Shown here: one piece after another, positions 1-6,152 of the stretch | Numbering within the stretch: position 1 is the stretch's first letter | How the letters are laid out: each line of letters opens with the position of its first letter | Origin: Limnochordia bacterium | Lineage (GTDB): Bacteria; Bacillota; Limnochordia; Darwinibacteriales; DTU012 | DNA length: 6,152 nt | Reading direction: 5' to 3' | Assembly: GCA_007116995.1 (NCBI GenBank) | Contig: SKHL01000142.1 | Location: 1 to 6,152 of the forward strand | Notes under the pieces: model-generated | What the model was told of the DNA's origin: nothing | Databases searched by the model: none | The model's input: the letters and a program-made list of their open reading frames with translations, nothing else | Position numbers and translations under genes: made by a program

Positions 1-597
1 TATCATGCTGCCCATTTAAGCTGTTCGCAATCTGTTTCTCTCATTGCACAGGCCAAAGAAGAGGGACTGCCTGTAACTGCGGAAGTAACACCGCATCACT
101 TAACCTTGACCGCTGAAGATATCAAGTATCCAGAAGGACATTTCCAGATGAAGCCTCCACTACGAACAGCCGATGATGTGGACGCTTTAGTTGCTGGTCT
201 ACAAAGGGGAATTATCGATGTAATTGCTACGGATCATGCACCCCATGGTCAAGAAAAAGAAGGTGGGTTACAGCCAGGGTCACCTTTTGGAGTTACAGGG
301 TTAGAAACAGCTTTTCCTGTGCTGTATACAAAATTAGTGCAAACCAAGAAATTAAGTCTTGCCCGCTTATTAGATAGTTTAACGATCGCTCCCGCTAGGA
401 TAGGAAAGGAAGTTCCTAGTCTCGCGCAGGGACAACCAGCTGATCTTGTGGTGCTTGCGCTTGATCAGGTACGAATTGTAACCAAGGAATCCTTTTATAG
501 CAAAGGGACGAATTCTTCGTACCTTAATGAAGGATTACAGGGGTGGCCAATTCTTACCCTAGTAGATGGAGAGGAGAAATATTATGCCAATATTTGA
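1..597 (+). CDS. pyrC: Dihydroorotase PyrC, class I (3' part; 5' end outside window)
   Basis: Zinc amidohydrolase that interconverts N-carbamoyl-aspartate and dihydroorotate in the cytoplasm, the third step of UMP synthesis. The frame is open from base 1, so the gene enters from the left; 198 C-terminal residues are present of an expected 420-430. Seen: an AHLS motif whose His (visible residue 5) is a metal ligand, TPHH (about residues 31-34), MKPPLR (50-55), the ATDHAPH motif with the catalytic Asp at residue 78, PFGVTGLE (about 95-102), and a C-terminal GWP before the end. The His-to-Asp spacing of 73 residues equals that between His231 and Asp304 in Bacillus-type dihydroorotases, placing the first visible residue near family position 227. 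The N-terminal HxH metal site, the carboxylated Lys or bridging Asp, and the third His lie upstream. One oddity is Lys in place of the usual Asn in MNPPLR. The last 14 nt overlap carB. A hydantoinase or allantoinase is unlikely given TDHAPH and the operon context. Confidence 0.96.
   Translation, partial: YHAAHLSCSQSVSLIAQAKEEGLPVTAEVTPHHLTLTAEDIKYPEGHFQMKPPLRTADDVDALVAGLQRGIIDVIATDHAPHGQEKEGGLQPGSPFGVTGLETAFPVLYTKLVQTKKLSLARLLDSLTIAPARIGKEVPSLAQGQPADLVVLALDQVRIVTKESFYSKGTNSSYLNEGLQGWPILTLVDGEEKYYANI
571..576 (+). promoter_or_regulatory. Ribosome binding site of carB
   Basis: The purine run GAGGAG sits 7 nt before the ATG at 584, inside the last codons of pyrC. It decides the start: the upstream in-frame ATG at 566 would add MERRNI, would swallow this site, and has no comparable purine run in front of it. 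Confidence 0.8.
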
Positions 598-3500
598 TGA
601 ACTAAAAAAGGTACTCGTCTTGGGATCGGGCCCCATTGAGATTGGGCAGGCAGCGGAGTTTGATTATGCAGGAACCCAAGCATGCCAGGCCCTGAAAGAA
701 GAAGGAATTGAAGTAGTTTTGTTAAACAGTAATCCAGCTACGATTATGACCGATCCACAGATTGCGGATCGAGTATATATAGAGCCTTTGACCTGTGAAG
801 TGATTGCGAAAATTATTCAACGAGAAAACCCGCAAGGGATCTTAGCCACCACAGGAGGTCAGACCGGGTTAAACCTAGCGATGGAATTGGAGAAGACGGG
901 TATATTGGAGAAGACGAATATCCCTATCCTAGGTACGGATGTGGCAGCAATTAAGTTAGCAGAGGATCGCAGCGAATTCCGCCGGATCATGAAGGAACTT
1001 GCTCAACCGGTACCTAAAAGCTGTATAGTGGAAAAACTAGCAGAGGCCGATGCGTTCGTAGAGGAAGTCGGACTCCCGGTAGTTGTCCGGCCGGCCTACA
1101 CCTTAGGCGGTACTGGTGGAGGCTTAGTATCAACAATGGAGGAATTACAGAATTCTGTTGTAACAGGATTGCGACAAAGTCCCATCCGCCAGGTGTTATT
1201 AGAACAAAGCATAGCCGGATTACGAGAGGTCGAGTATGAGGTAATCCGAGATCATCTAGGAAAGTCTGTTATTGTTTGTGATATGGAGAATATCGATCCA
1301 GTGGGTGTGCATACTGGAGATAGTGTGGTAGTAGCACCATGCCAGACTTTAACAGCACAAGAAAAGGAGTCGCTAGAAACTGCTGCTATTACTATTGTGA
1401 ATGCCCTAGGTGTTGTGGGTAGTTGTAATGTACAGTTAGCCTTAGATGACGATGGATGCTATTATGTAATTGAAGTAAATCCTAGAGTTAGTCGCTCATC
1501 GGCGTTAGCCTCCAAGGCCACAGGGTATCCTATCGCACGAGTAGCTTCGAAAATAAGTCTAGGGTTTTCTCTGCAAGAATTAAAGGCAGATCAGCGTCCC
1601 GCAGTGGACTATGTGGTTACTAAGATTCCCCGTTGGCCCTTTGATAAATTTCCGACTGCTAACCGGCGGATAGGAACACAAATGAAGGCCACTGGAGAAG
1701 TAATGGCTATTGGAGCCACATTGGGAGAATCGTTACAAAAAGCTGTCCGATCCTTAGAATTAGACTGGGATTCATTATTCTCCTTTCCTTCATCTATCTC
1801 CCAACCTATCTTAGAAGAGCGTTTACGAAACCCCGATGATCAACGGTTATTTCTATTAGTGGAGTATTTAAACCGTGGATATAGCGTGGCTGAACTAAAC
1901 CACTTAACTAGCATTCATCCATTTTTTTTAGATGTGATTGAAGAAATAGTAGACACGCATCAAGAACTAGTAAGCCAAGCGGATCTTACTGAGGATCTAT
2001 TATTAAAGGCAAAAAAACTAGGCTTTAGTGATAGTACCATTGGAGCCTGTTTCGATGTTTCTCACACGATCATCCGGGATCTGCGAGTAACGAAAGGAAT
2101 TCGACCAAGCTATTGCCGGGTTGAAGCCGGTGCTTTACCCTACTATTACTCCTCGTATAATAAGGAGTCTCAGTTAATTCAGACGGCCCAAGATAAACGT
2201 GCGATTGTTGTTTTAGGAGCAGGTCCTATCCGAATCGGTCAGGGAATTGAATTTGACTACTCAACAGTTCACGCCGCTTGGGCTATCGCCAATAAGGGCT
2301 ATCAGTCCATTGTGATAAATAATAATCCAGAGACTGTTTCTACTGATAGTTATACGTCAGATCGCCTGTATTTTGAACCACTGACCGAAGAGGATGTCTG
2401 GGAAGTGATTCAAGTCGAAAATCCCCAAGGGATACTGGTCCAGTTCGGTGGGCAGACGGCGATAAACTTAGTCAACTTTCTTGATTCGGAAAGCCTGAAG
2501 ATTATGGGAACGAGTGCGAAGGATATCGCTGGAATGGAAGACCGACAGCGATTTGATGCAGCTATGGAAGAATTGAAGATCCCGAGACCAGCTGGCCAAA
2601 CTGCAGCGTCTATGGAAGAAGCAGTCGGATTAGCTAGCCAACTAACCTATCCTGTGGTGGTTCGTCCTTCCTATGTATTAGGGGGACGGGGAATGGAAGT
2701 GGTCAACAGTGAACAGGAGCTACAAGACTACCTAGCAGCGTTTACCGGAACCAAGGGATACCCGTTACTCATTGATAATTATCTGCCCGGTATTGAAATA
2801 GAGGTGGACGCGATCAGTGATGGGGATAATGTGTTTGTACCAGGGATTATGGAACACTTGGAGCGAGCTGGGGTACATTCTGGTGATTCTATCGCCATCT
2901 TTCCTTCCCAGTCCATATCAGCGGACATGAAAGCACGGATATTTGCCTACACGGAGCAGATTGCTCGTCATTTTCGTGTCCAGGGGTTTATTAATATCCA
3001 ATTTGTCATCTCAGAGGGAGACCTGTTTGTACTAGAGGTGAACCCTCGTTCATCGCGAACAGTGCCTTTTCTCAGTAAAGCAACAGGTATCTCCTTAGCA
3101 CAATTAGCTACCTATGTGGCCTTAGGGATGAAGCTTGTCAACTTAGGCTACTTAGGACTCTCCCAAGTATCATCGGATGTGGTAGCGGTTAAGGTGCCTG
3201 TATTTTCTTTTGCTAAACTAAAGGGAATGGAAGTAACCTTAGGCCCCGAGATGAAATCCACCGGTGAAGTGATGGGTCGAGGTAAGAATGTGGAAAAAGC
3301 ACTGTATAAGGGATTTATTGCAGCGAAAATCTGGATGCCAACTCAAGGACGGGTGCTAATCACAGTAGCGGATAAGGATAAGCAAGAGGTGATAGGGCTA
3401 GCCCTCGCACTAGCTAGATTAGGCATGGAAATCGTAGCCACTCGTGGGACTGCCGCCGTACTCTTAGACCATGGTATTCGACCTCAAGTAGTGCCTAAAC

Positions 3501-3721
3501 TTAATGAAGCTAGTGATATTTTAGATATTGTTAAACGTGGATCCGTGGATATGGTGATAAATACTTTTACCAAGGGAAAACAACCCCAGCGAGATGGTTT
3601 TCAGATCCGCAGTGCAGCTGTGGAAAATGGGGTGTTATGCTTTACCTCTCTTGATACAGCGAAAGCGTATCTTAGTGTAGTAGAAGATCGCGAGATATGG
3701 CTTGAACCATTGTTATCCTAG
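584..3721 (+). CDS. carB: Carbamoyl-phosphate synthase large chain CarB
   Basis: Synthetase subunit that uses two ATP, bicarbonate and ammonia (from glutamine through CarA) to make carbamoyl phosphate. The 1045 residues are close to the family's roughly 1070, and both ends look complete. Seen in order: first ATP-grasp half (about 1-400) with GSGPIEIGQAAEFDYAG at 14-30, NSNPATIMTDP at 48-58, RPAYTLGGTGGG with Arg169, and EVNPRVSRSS with Glu297/Asn299; oligomerisation domain (about 400-540); second ATP-grasp half with GAGPIRIGQ from 545, NNNPETVSTD, RPSYVLGGRGMEVV and EVNPRSSRT with Glu818/Asn820; C-terminal MGS-like allosteric domain (about 923-1035). There, Thr953, Thr956, Lys972 and Asn993 fall where E. 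coli CarB binds its nucleotide effectors (Thr974, Thr977, Lys993, Asn1015), so allosteric control by UMP or related ligands is inferred. The ATG at 584 is chosen for its ribosome binding site. In Bacillus this gene is called pyrAB. The partner carA is not adjacent upstream, which is unusual. Placement among pyr genes suggests the pyrimidine-linked rather than arginine-linked enzyme. Confidence 0.98.
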   Translation: MPIFDELKKVLVLGSGPIEIGQAAEFDYAGTQACQALKEEGIEVVLLNSNPATIMTDPQIADRVYIEPLTCEVIAKIIQRENPQGILATTGGQTGLNLAMELEKTGILEKTNIPILGTDVAAIKLAEDRSEFRRIMKELAQPVPKSCIVEKLAEADAFVEEVGLPVVVRPAYTLGGTGGGLVSTMEELQNSVVTGLRQSPIRQVLLEQSIAGLREVEYEVIRDHLGKSVIVCDMENIDPVGVHTGDSVVVAPCQTLTAQEKESLETAAITIVNALGVVGSCNVQLALDDDGCYYVIEVNPRVSRSSALASKATGYPIARVASKISLGFSLQELKADQRPAVDYVVTKIPRWPFDKFPTANRRIGTQMKATGEVMAIGATLGESLQKAVRSLELDWDSLFSFPSSISQPILEERLRNPDDQRLFLLVEYLNRGYSVAELNHLTSIHPFFLDVIEEIVDTHQELVSQADLTEDLLLKAKKLGFSDSTIGACFDVSHTIIRDLRVTKGIRPSYCRVEAGALPYYYSSYNKESQLIQTAQDKRAIVVLGAGPIRIGQGIEFDYSTVHAAWAIANKGYQSIVINNNPETVSTDSYTSDRLYFEPLTEEDVWEVIQVENPQGILVQFGGQTAINLVNFLDSESLKIMGTSAKDIAGMEDRQRFDAAMEELKIPRPAGQTAASMEEAVGLASQLTYPVVVRPSYVLGGRGMEVVNSEQELQDYLAAFTGTKGYPLLIDNYLPGIEIEVDAISDGDNVFVPGIMEHLERAGVHSGDSIAIFPSQSISADMKARIFAYTEQIARHFRVQGFINIQFVISEGDLFVLEVNPRSSRTVPFLSKATGISLAQLATYVALGMKLVNLGYLGLSQVSSDVVAVKVPVFSFAKLKGMEVTLGPEMKSTGEVMGRGKNVEKALYKGFIAAKIWMPTQGRVLITVADKDKQEVIGLALALARLGMEIVATRGTAAVLLDHGIRPQVVPKLNEASDILDIVKRGSVDMVINTFTKGKQPQRDGFQIRSAAVENGVLCFTSLDTAKAYLSVVEDREIWLEPLLS

Positions 3722-3768
3722 CTTATAGTTGACAAGGATTTTGGATACAAAAACGAGGGAGGGATATG
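3722..3768 (+). other. Intergenic spacer carB-pyrK
   Basis: This is the only noncoding gap in the window, about 47 nt. It contains a TTGACA hexamer at 3729-3734, but no TATAAT-like box at 16-18 nt from it; the nearest AT-rich candidate, GATACA at 3744-3749, is only 9 nt away. I see no hairpin with a T-run that could end transcription. Read-through from carB into pyrK is therefore the simplest reading. Confidence 0.6.
3758..3762 (+). promoter_or_regulatory. Ribosome binding site of pyrK
   Basis: GGAGG lies within the longer purine run GAGGGAGGG at 3755-3763. Two ATG codons follow in tandem at 3766 and 3769. GGAGG is 3 nt from the first and 6 nt from the second, which favours 3769. An alternative pairing of the upstream GAGGG would suit 3766, so the start is uncertain by one codon. 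Confidence 0.75.
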
Positions 3769-4533
3769 ATGATAGTTCGAGTGGATAAAATAATGCACGT
3801 ATCCCCAGATATTTGGGAACTTAGCTTTGTAGGTTCGTTTCCCTATGAACAGGTAAATGCAGGCCAGTTTGTCAATATTCGCATTGGTACAGGTTATGAT
3901 CACATTTTACGTCGTCCCATTAGTATTGCAGCCGTGGATCAAGAGAACAAGCGACTAACCCTGGTGTTTCGGGTTGTTGGAGACGGAACGAAGTGGCTTA
4001 GCGGAAGGCGTGTAGGTGACGATCTGGATATACTCGGTCCTTTAGGGACAGGGTTTCCCATTGTTCAAGGCAAGTCTATTCTTATCGTAGGTGGTGGTAT
4101 TGGGATACCTCCCCTATATCAATTGGCTAGTGAACTAAATGAAAAGAGCAATAATATCCAAATGGTACTCGGTTTCCGGCACCAAGCTGATTGTTTTTGG
4201 CTAGATAGATTCAATCAACTAGGTGAGGTAACCATTACCACCGAAGATGGATCGCTGGGTCAGGCTGGTTATGTAACAGATACGCTTGGTAAGATGAAAG
4301 CTACCGGGAAGGTATGGCAGTATTTATATTCCTGTGGCCCTATGGCCATGCTCCGGGCCATAAGGGAACAGTTTAGAGGCACATCTACACAAGGGTATGT
4401 TTCCTTAGAAGAAAAGATGGCCTGTGGTGTGGGGGCTTGTTATGGCTGTGTCTGTAGTAGTGAGAATCAACAAAGTGCGAAGCGAATCTGCATAGACGGA
4501 CCTGTCTTTCCCTGGCAGGAGGTGGCCTTATGA
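3769..4533 (+). CDS. pyrK: Dihydroorotate dehydrogenase B, electron-transfer subunit PyrK
   Basis: Iron-sulfur flavoprotein that takes electrons from the FMN of PyrD through a 2Fe-2S cluster to FAD and on to NAD+, forming a PyrD2PyrK2 complex. The 254 residues match the family's usual 250-260. Seen: an N-terminal FAD-binding barrel of the ferredoxin-reductase type with RRPIS at 48-52 and GPLGTGF at 90-96; an NAD-binding domain with GGGIGIPP at 108-115 and CGPM starting at Cys189; and a C-terminal cluster motif CGVGACYGC giving Cys219, Cys224 and Cys227, with the fourth ligand most likely Cys241 (spacing C-x4-C-x2-C-x13-C). Cys229 is an additional nearby cysteine. The start is placed at 3769 by ribosome-site spacing; 3766 is possible. 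The stop overlaps the pyrD ATG, and pairing with pyrD separates this protein from the related subunits that serve sulfide dehydrogenase or glutamate synthase systems. Confidence 0.96.
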   Translation: MIVRVDKIMHVSPDIWELSFVGSFPYEQVNAGQFVNIRIGTGYDHILRRPISIAAVDQENKRLTLVFRVVGDGTKWLSGRRVGDDLDILGPLGTGFPIVQGKSILIVGGGIGIPPLYQLASELNEKSNNIQMVLGFRHQADCFWLDRFNQLGEVTITTEDGSLGQAGYVTDTLGKMKATGKVWQYLYSCGPMAMLRAIREQFRGTSTQGYVSLEEKMACGVGACYGCVCSSENQQSAKRICIDGPVFPWQEVAL

Positions 4534-5447
4534 GTGAAGGAAATCTTCGGGTATGTATGGCTGGTTTGGAACTTCGAAATCCGGTGATGCCAGCATCGGG
4601 ATGCTTTGGCTTTGGTAAGGAGTATGCTAAGTATTATCCTCTAGACCAACTAGGGGCCGTAGTGGTAAAAGCTACGACGCTGAAACCTCGGTTTGGCAAC
4701 GCGACTCCTCGCGTCACGGAAGTGCGGAGCGGAATGCTAAATGCGATTGGTCTAGCGAATCCCGGTATGGACCAGGTGCTTAACCATGACTTACCCTGGC
4801 TAGCCAAACATGATGTTCCCATTATTGTGAATGTGGCAGGACAAACAGAGGATGAGTATTGCCAGGTGGTAGCAGGAATTTCTGATAGTGGTCTAGCTCA
4901 GGCCATAGAATTAAACGTTTCCTGTCCGAATGTGAAATGTGGTGGAATTAGCTTCGGGGTGGATCCCCAGGTTTTATCGAACTTGGTTGAGAAAGTAAAA
5001 CGGGTTTCCACTCTGCCAGTATTCGTTAAGCTATCTCCGAATGTAACAAGTATTCGGGATATGGCAGTGGCCGCAGAGCAAGGGGGAGCTGATGGAATCA
5101 GCTTAATTAACACTTTGATTGGAATGAAGATCGATTTAACTACGCGCAGACCTGTACTTGCCAATAAGATTGGTGGACTATCAGGGCCTGGGATTAAACC
5201 TGTGGCGATCCGGATGGTGTATGAAGTAGCTCAAGCAGTTACAATTCCCATAATTGGTATGGGGGGTATTTACACAGGTGAGGATGGGATCGAGTTTATT
5301 ATGGCAGGAGCTACTGCTGTTATGGTTGGAACGGCGAATTTCACTGATCCCTATGCGTGTCCTACGATAATCAAGGAAATGTCTCAGTTCATGGAAGATA
5401 ATGGAATTGCTAATCTAAATGATATTCGGGGGTGTGCTTATGCGTAA
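4530..5447 (+). CDS. pyrD: Dihydroorotate dehydrogenase B, catalytic subunit PyrD (class 1B)
   Basis: FMN-containing TIM-barrel enzyme that oxidises dihydroorotate to orotate, the fourth step of UMP synthesis; in class 1B the electrons leave through PyrK to NAD+. The 305 residues match the family (about 300-312). Seen: PASGCFGFG at 21-29, KATT at 47-50, LNAIGLANPG at 70-79, the active-site loop NVSCPNVKCGG at 129-139 with Cys132 as the catalytic base (Cys, as in all class 1 enzymes, where class 2 has Ser), KLSPN at 167-171, NTL at 194-196, the flavin-phosphate loop GGLSGPGIKP at 215-224, and GMGGI at 243-247 followed by VGTA at 266-269. There is no N-terminal membrane helix, as expected for class 1. 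Start: the ATG at 4530 overlaps the pyrK stop (ATGA) and follows a strong AGGAGGTG at 4517-4524, 5 nt upstream, so the two subunits are probably translationally coupled. Confidence 0.97.
   Translation: MSEGNLRVCMAGLELRNPVMPASGCFGFGKEYAKYYPLDQLGAVVVKATTLKPRFGNATPRVTEVRSGMLNAIGLANPGMDQVLNHDLPWLAKHDVPIIVNVAGQTEDEYCQVVAGISDSGLAQAIELNVSCPNVKCGGISFGVDPQVLSNLVEKVKRVSTLPVFVKLSPNVTSIRDMAVAAEQGGADGISLINTLIGMKIDLTTRRPVLANKIGGLSGPGIKPVAIRMVYEVAQAVTIPIIGMGGIYTGEDGIEFIMAGATAVMVGTANFTDPYACPTIIKEMSQFMEDNGIANLNDIRGCAYA
5428..5434 (+). promoter_or_regulatory. Ribosome binding site of pyrF
   Basis: GGGGGTG differs by one base from the ideal GGAGGTG and ends 5 nt before the ATG at 5440. It lies inside the last codons of pyrD. 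It rules against the upstream in-frame ATG at 5419, which would place this purine run within the coding sequence and add seven residues not expected in the family. Confidence 0.7.
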
Positions 5448-6144
5448 TGCAGAGAGAATTATTATCGCTCTAGATTTGCGTAGTAAGGAACAGGTGGTTG
5501 AAGTATTAAGCCAGATACCGCAAGCTCAATTTGTAAAAGTGGGGATGGAATTGTTCTATAGTACAGGACCCGACTTAATCGCCACGGTGAAAGATATGGG
5601 GCTGAAGGTATTCTTAGATTTAAAGATCCATGATATACCAAATACAGCGTATGGGGCAATCAGTACCCTCAGCAAGCTAGGCTGCGATATTCTGAATCTG
5701 CATTGTGCAGGGGGTTTAGAGATGATGCAGCGAGCACGAGCAGCGGTAACTGGCGATACTTTGTTAATCGGGGTGACCCAGCTGACAAGTACTGATCAGA
5801 GCATGCTAAACCAACAGTTGAAGATCCAGGGAACAGTGGAAGATTGTGTACTTCACTATGCAAATCTAGCTAAGCAGGCTGGCCTTCACGGAGTGGTCTG
5901 TTCCCCACAAGAAGTAACGAAGGTTAGATCCACACTTGGGGGAGATCTCATCACGGTTACCCCGGGAGTGCGCCCGGCTGGTGATAGCGTACAAGATCAA
6001 AAACGAGTAATGACACCGAAAGATGCTATTCAGGCAGGTAGTGACTATCTGGTGATTGGCCGTCCAATTTTGGCCGATCCCCATCCCAGCCAGGCTTTTG
6101 CAAGAATTTTAGCGGAAATTAACGAAGCAGAGGTGGCAAAATGA
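5440..6144 (+). CDS. pyrF: Orotidine 5'-phosphate decarboxylase PyrF
   Basis: Cofactor-free TIM-barrel enzyme that decarboxylates OMP to UMP, the last step of the pathway; active as a dimer in the cytoplasm. The 234 residues are close to the 239 of Bacillus subtilis PyrF and make a complete bacterial type I enzyme. Seen: IIALDL at 8-13 with Asp12, VKVG with Lys33, and the catalytic tetrad segment DLKIHDIPNT with Asp60, Lys62 and Asp65, at the same numbers as in the B. subtilis enzyme; TPGVRP at 174-179; the phosphate-loop Gln187; and VIGRPI at 205-210 with the phosphate-binding Arg208. The Gln-to-Arg spacing of 21 matches Gln194-Arg215 of B. subtilis. The start at 5440 gives the usual short N-terminus and has a well-spaced ribosome site; an in-frame ATG at 5419 is rejected. 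The gene overlaps pyrD by 8 nt and the following ATG by 4 nt. Confidence 0.97.
   Translation: MRNAERIIIALDLRSKEQVVEVLSQIPQAQFVKVGMELFYSTGPDLIATVKDMGLKVFLDLKIHDIPNTAYGAISTLSKLGCDILNLHCAGGLEMMQRARAAVTGDTLLIGVTQLTSTDQSMLNQQLKIQGTVEDCVLHYANLAKQAGLHGVVCSPQEVTKVRSTLGGDLITVTPGVRPAGDSVQDQKRVMTPKDAIQAGSDYLVIGRPILADPHPSQAFARILAEINEAEVAK
6130..6136 (+). promoter_or_regulatory. Ribosome binding site of the gene after pyrF
   Basis: GAGGTGG lies in the last codons of pyrF and ends 4 nt before the ATG at 6141. The same arrangement is seen at the pyrK-pyrD junction, which supports 6141 as a real start. Confidence 0.65.
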
Positions 6145-6152
6145 TAAATAAA
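6141..6152 (+). CDS. Start of next operon gene, probably orotate phosphoribosyltransferase PyrE (first 4 codons only)
   Basis: An ATG overlaps the pyrF stop as ATGA and is followed by three open codons (reading MINK) up to the window edge, with a GAGGTGG ribosome site in front. Nothing in four residues identifies the product. In Bacillota pyr operons pyrE usually follows pyrF, and it is the only step between orotate and OMP not otherwise seen here, so pyrE is the leading guess from context alone. Confidence 0.5.

Noticed and set aside
106..108. TTG at 106 as a start of a short separate gene
   Set aside because: The same frame is open and clearly dihydroorotase-like back to base 1, so this TTG is an internal Leu codon.
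566..583. Upstream in-frame ATG for carB, adding six residues
   Set aside because: It would engulf the GAGGAG ribosome site at 571-576 and lacks its own; the protein from 584 starts like other CarB chains.
584..3721. Internal similarity between the two halves of carB as a recent tandem duplication
   Set aside because: This is the ancient duplication found in every CarB; the halves are diverged in sequence and not a repeat at the DNA level.
3718..3903. Minus-strand reading frame of 61 codons across the carB-pyrK gap
   Set aside because: It runs antisense to the pyrK start, has no ribosome site or recognisable motif, and its protein looks like random translation of the gap plus pyrK complement.
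4634..5164. Minus-strand frames opposite pyrD (62 and 88 codons)
   Set aside because: They are antisense to strongly conserved pyrD sequence, with no family features; they are shadows.
5419..5439. Upstream in-frame ATG and GTG starts for pyrF
   Set aside because: The purine run at 5428-5434 is correctly spaced for the ATG at 5440, and Asp60/Lys62/Asp65 then match the B. subtilis numbering.
5462..6084. Three minus-strand frames opposite pyrF (64-72 codons)
   Set aside because: They lie antisense to an intact pyrF with all catalytic residues; no independent coding signal.
1..6152. Frequent CTAG tetranucleotide (about 33 by hand count, somewhat above the roughly 24 expected at this base composition)
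   Set aside because: CTAG is rare in many bacteria, but here it can be explained by heavy use of CTA Leu codons and TAG-containing codon pairs in coding sequence; no spacing pattern was seen.

Overview
The window is an internal piece of a de novo pyrimidine (UMP) biosynthesis operon, with every gene on the + strand. In order it holds the 3' part of pyrC (dihydroorotase), a complete carB (carbamoyl-phosphate synthase large chain), pyrK and pyrD (the two subunits of NAD-linked dihydroorotate dehydrogenase, type 1B), a complete pyrF (OMP decarboxylase), and the first four codons of another gene that by position is most likely pyrE.

The organism is most likely a member of the Bacillota (Firmicutes). 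The order pyrC-(car)-carB-pyrK-pyrD-pyrF matches the Bacillus/Clostridium pyr operon. The PyrK/PyrD type 1B pair is typical of that group, the Shine-Dalgarno sequences are strong and purine-rich, and the proteins read as Gram-positive versions of their families. Base composition looks intermediate (roughly mid-40s % GC by eye). Genus cannot be given; an anaerobic clostridial lineage is a guess.

Layout: positions 1-597 are the pyrC 3' part; 584-3721 carB, overlapping pyrC by 14 nt; 3722-3768 the only noncoding gap; 3769-4533 pyrK; 4530-5447 pyrD, overlapping pyrK by 4 nt (ATGA); 5440-6144 pyrF, overlapping pyrD by 8 nt; from 6141 the next gene, overlapping pyrF by 4 nt. Coding density is about 99%, and no stretch over 300 bases lacks a gene. 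I see no RNA gene, mobile element, CRISPR array or convincing terminator.

The genes act together. CarB, with a glutaminase subunit CarA that is not in this window, makes carbamoyl phosphate. PyrB (not seen) and PyrC convert it to dihydroorotate. PyrD with PyrK oxidises this to orotate, passing electrons through FMN, a 2Fe-2S cluster and FAD to NAD+. PyrE would add phosphoribose and PyrF decarboxylates OMP to UMP.

I found no undescribed system. The points most worth checking are the absence of carA from its usual place between pyrC and carB, and a lysine in PyrC where the bacterial family usually has a substrate-contacting asparagine.
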